Part shown: positions 5,483 through 5,518 of the stretch, piece by piece
How positions within the stretch are numbered: position 1 is the stretch's first letter
Layout of the letters: every line of letters starts with the position of its first letter
NCBI GenBank assembly: GCA_016932895.1
Contig: JAFGCA010000037.1
Location: 1 to 5,518, forward strand
Source: Sedimentisphaerales bacterium
GTDB taxonomy: Bacteria; Planctomycetota; Phycisphaerae; Sedimentisphaerales; SG8-4
Length of the DNA stretch: 5,518 nt
Direction: 5' to 3'
Notes under the pieces: model-generated
What the model saw: only the letters and a program-made list of their open reading frames with translations
What the model was told of the DNA's origin: nothing
Databases searched by the model: none
Made by a program: the position numbers and the translations under genes

Positions 5483-5518
5483 ACCGGCACGCTAACGAGC
5501 CGACAGGCTGACGTCAAG
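5483..5518 (-). other. Upstream flank of the transposase gene
   Basis: Only 36 bases are visible. On the minus strand TTGACG (5517-5512) resembles a -35 box, and 17 bases on lies TAGCGT, a poor -10. TGACGTCA (5509-5516) is a small palindrome. No REP-like hairpin can be seen in this short stretch. Confidence 0.15.

Noticed and set aside
1831..5507. Shared 13-mer AGCCGACAGGCTG near 1831 and 5495
   Set aside because: One match of this length is expected fairly often by chance in 5.5 kb, one copy is inside coding sequence, and the flanks do not match.

Overview
The window looks like a piece of a Planctomycetota chromosome, possibly a Phycisphaerae-like lineage. This is inferred from gene content: a prepilin-type protein with a C-terminal 'H-X9-DG' processing-associated motif (a family hugely expanded in planctomycetes), a sigma factor paired with an unusual multi-finger membrane anti-sigma protein, and high-GC coding. 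No rRNA, tRNA or core marker gene is present to confirm it.

Layout, left to right. (1) 1-867, plus strand: the 3' end of a gene for a C39-like cysteine peptidase domain followed by an eight-cysteine tail; its start lies outside the window. (2) 868-1000: a spacer with a strong 14-bp stem-loop. (3) 1001-1804, plus strand: a complete type II/IV pseudopilin-like protein. (4) 1822-4092, minus strand, converging on the pilin gene with only 17 bp between: a two-gene unit transcribed right to left, an ECF-type sigma factor (3487-4092) followed 9 nt later by a 551-residue membrane protein (1822-3477). That protein carries four HxxxCxxC zinc-finger-like motifs, one membrane helix and a C-terminal domain that looks LolA/RseB-like. 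(5) 4093-4534: a gene-poor stretch with a sigma-A-like promoter for the sigma gene, a weak candidate small cysteine-rich ORF, several stem-loops and a perfect 20-bp palindrome. (6) 4535-5482, minus strand: an intact REP-associated tyrosine transposase (RAYT) of the Y1/HUH superfamily with a DnaA-domain-IV-like C-terminal helix-turn-helix. (7) 5483-5518: the start of its upstream region.

How the parts may work together. The sigma gene and the four-finger protein form a classic sigma/anti-sigma pair: the cytoplasmic fingers would hold the sigma factor, and the outer domain would sense the envelope. The peptidase and pilin-like protein are probably exported, but the sequence does not show that the sigma factor controls them. 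The RAYT is a separate domesticated or mobile module, and its neighbouring palindromes are candidate substrates. The most unusual object here is the tandem four-module anti-sigma protein.
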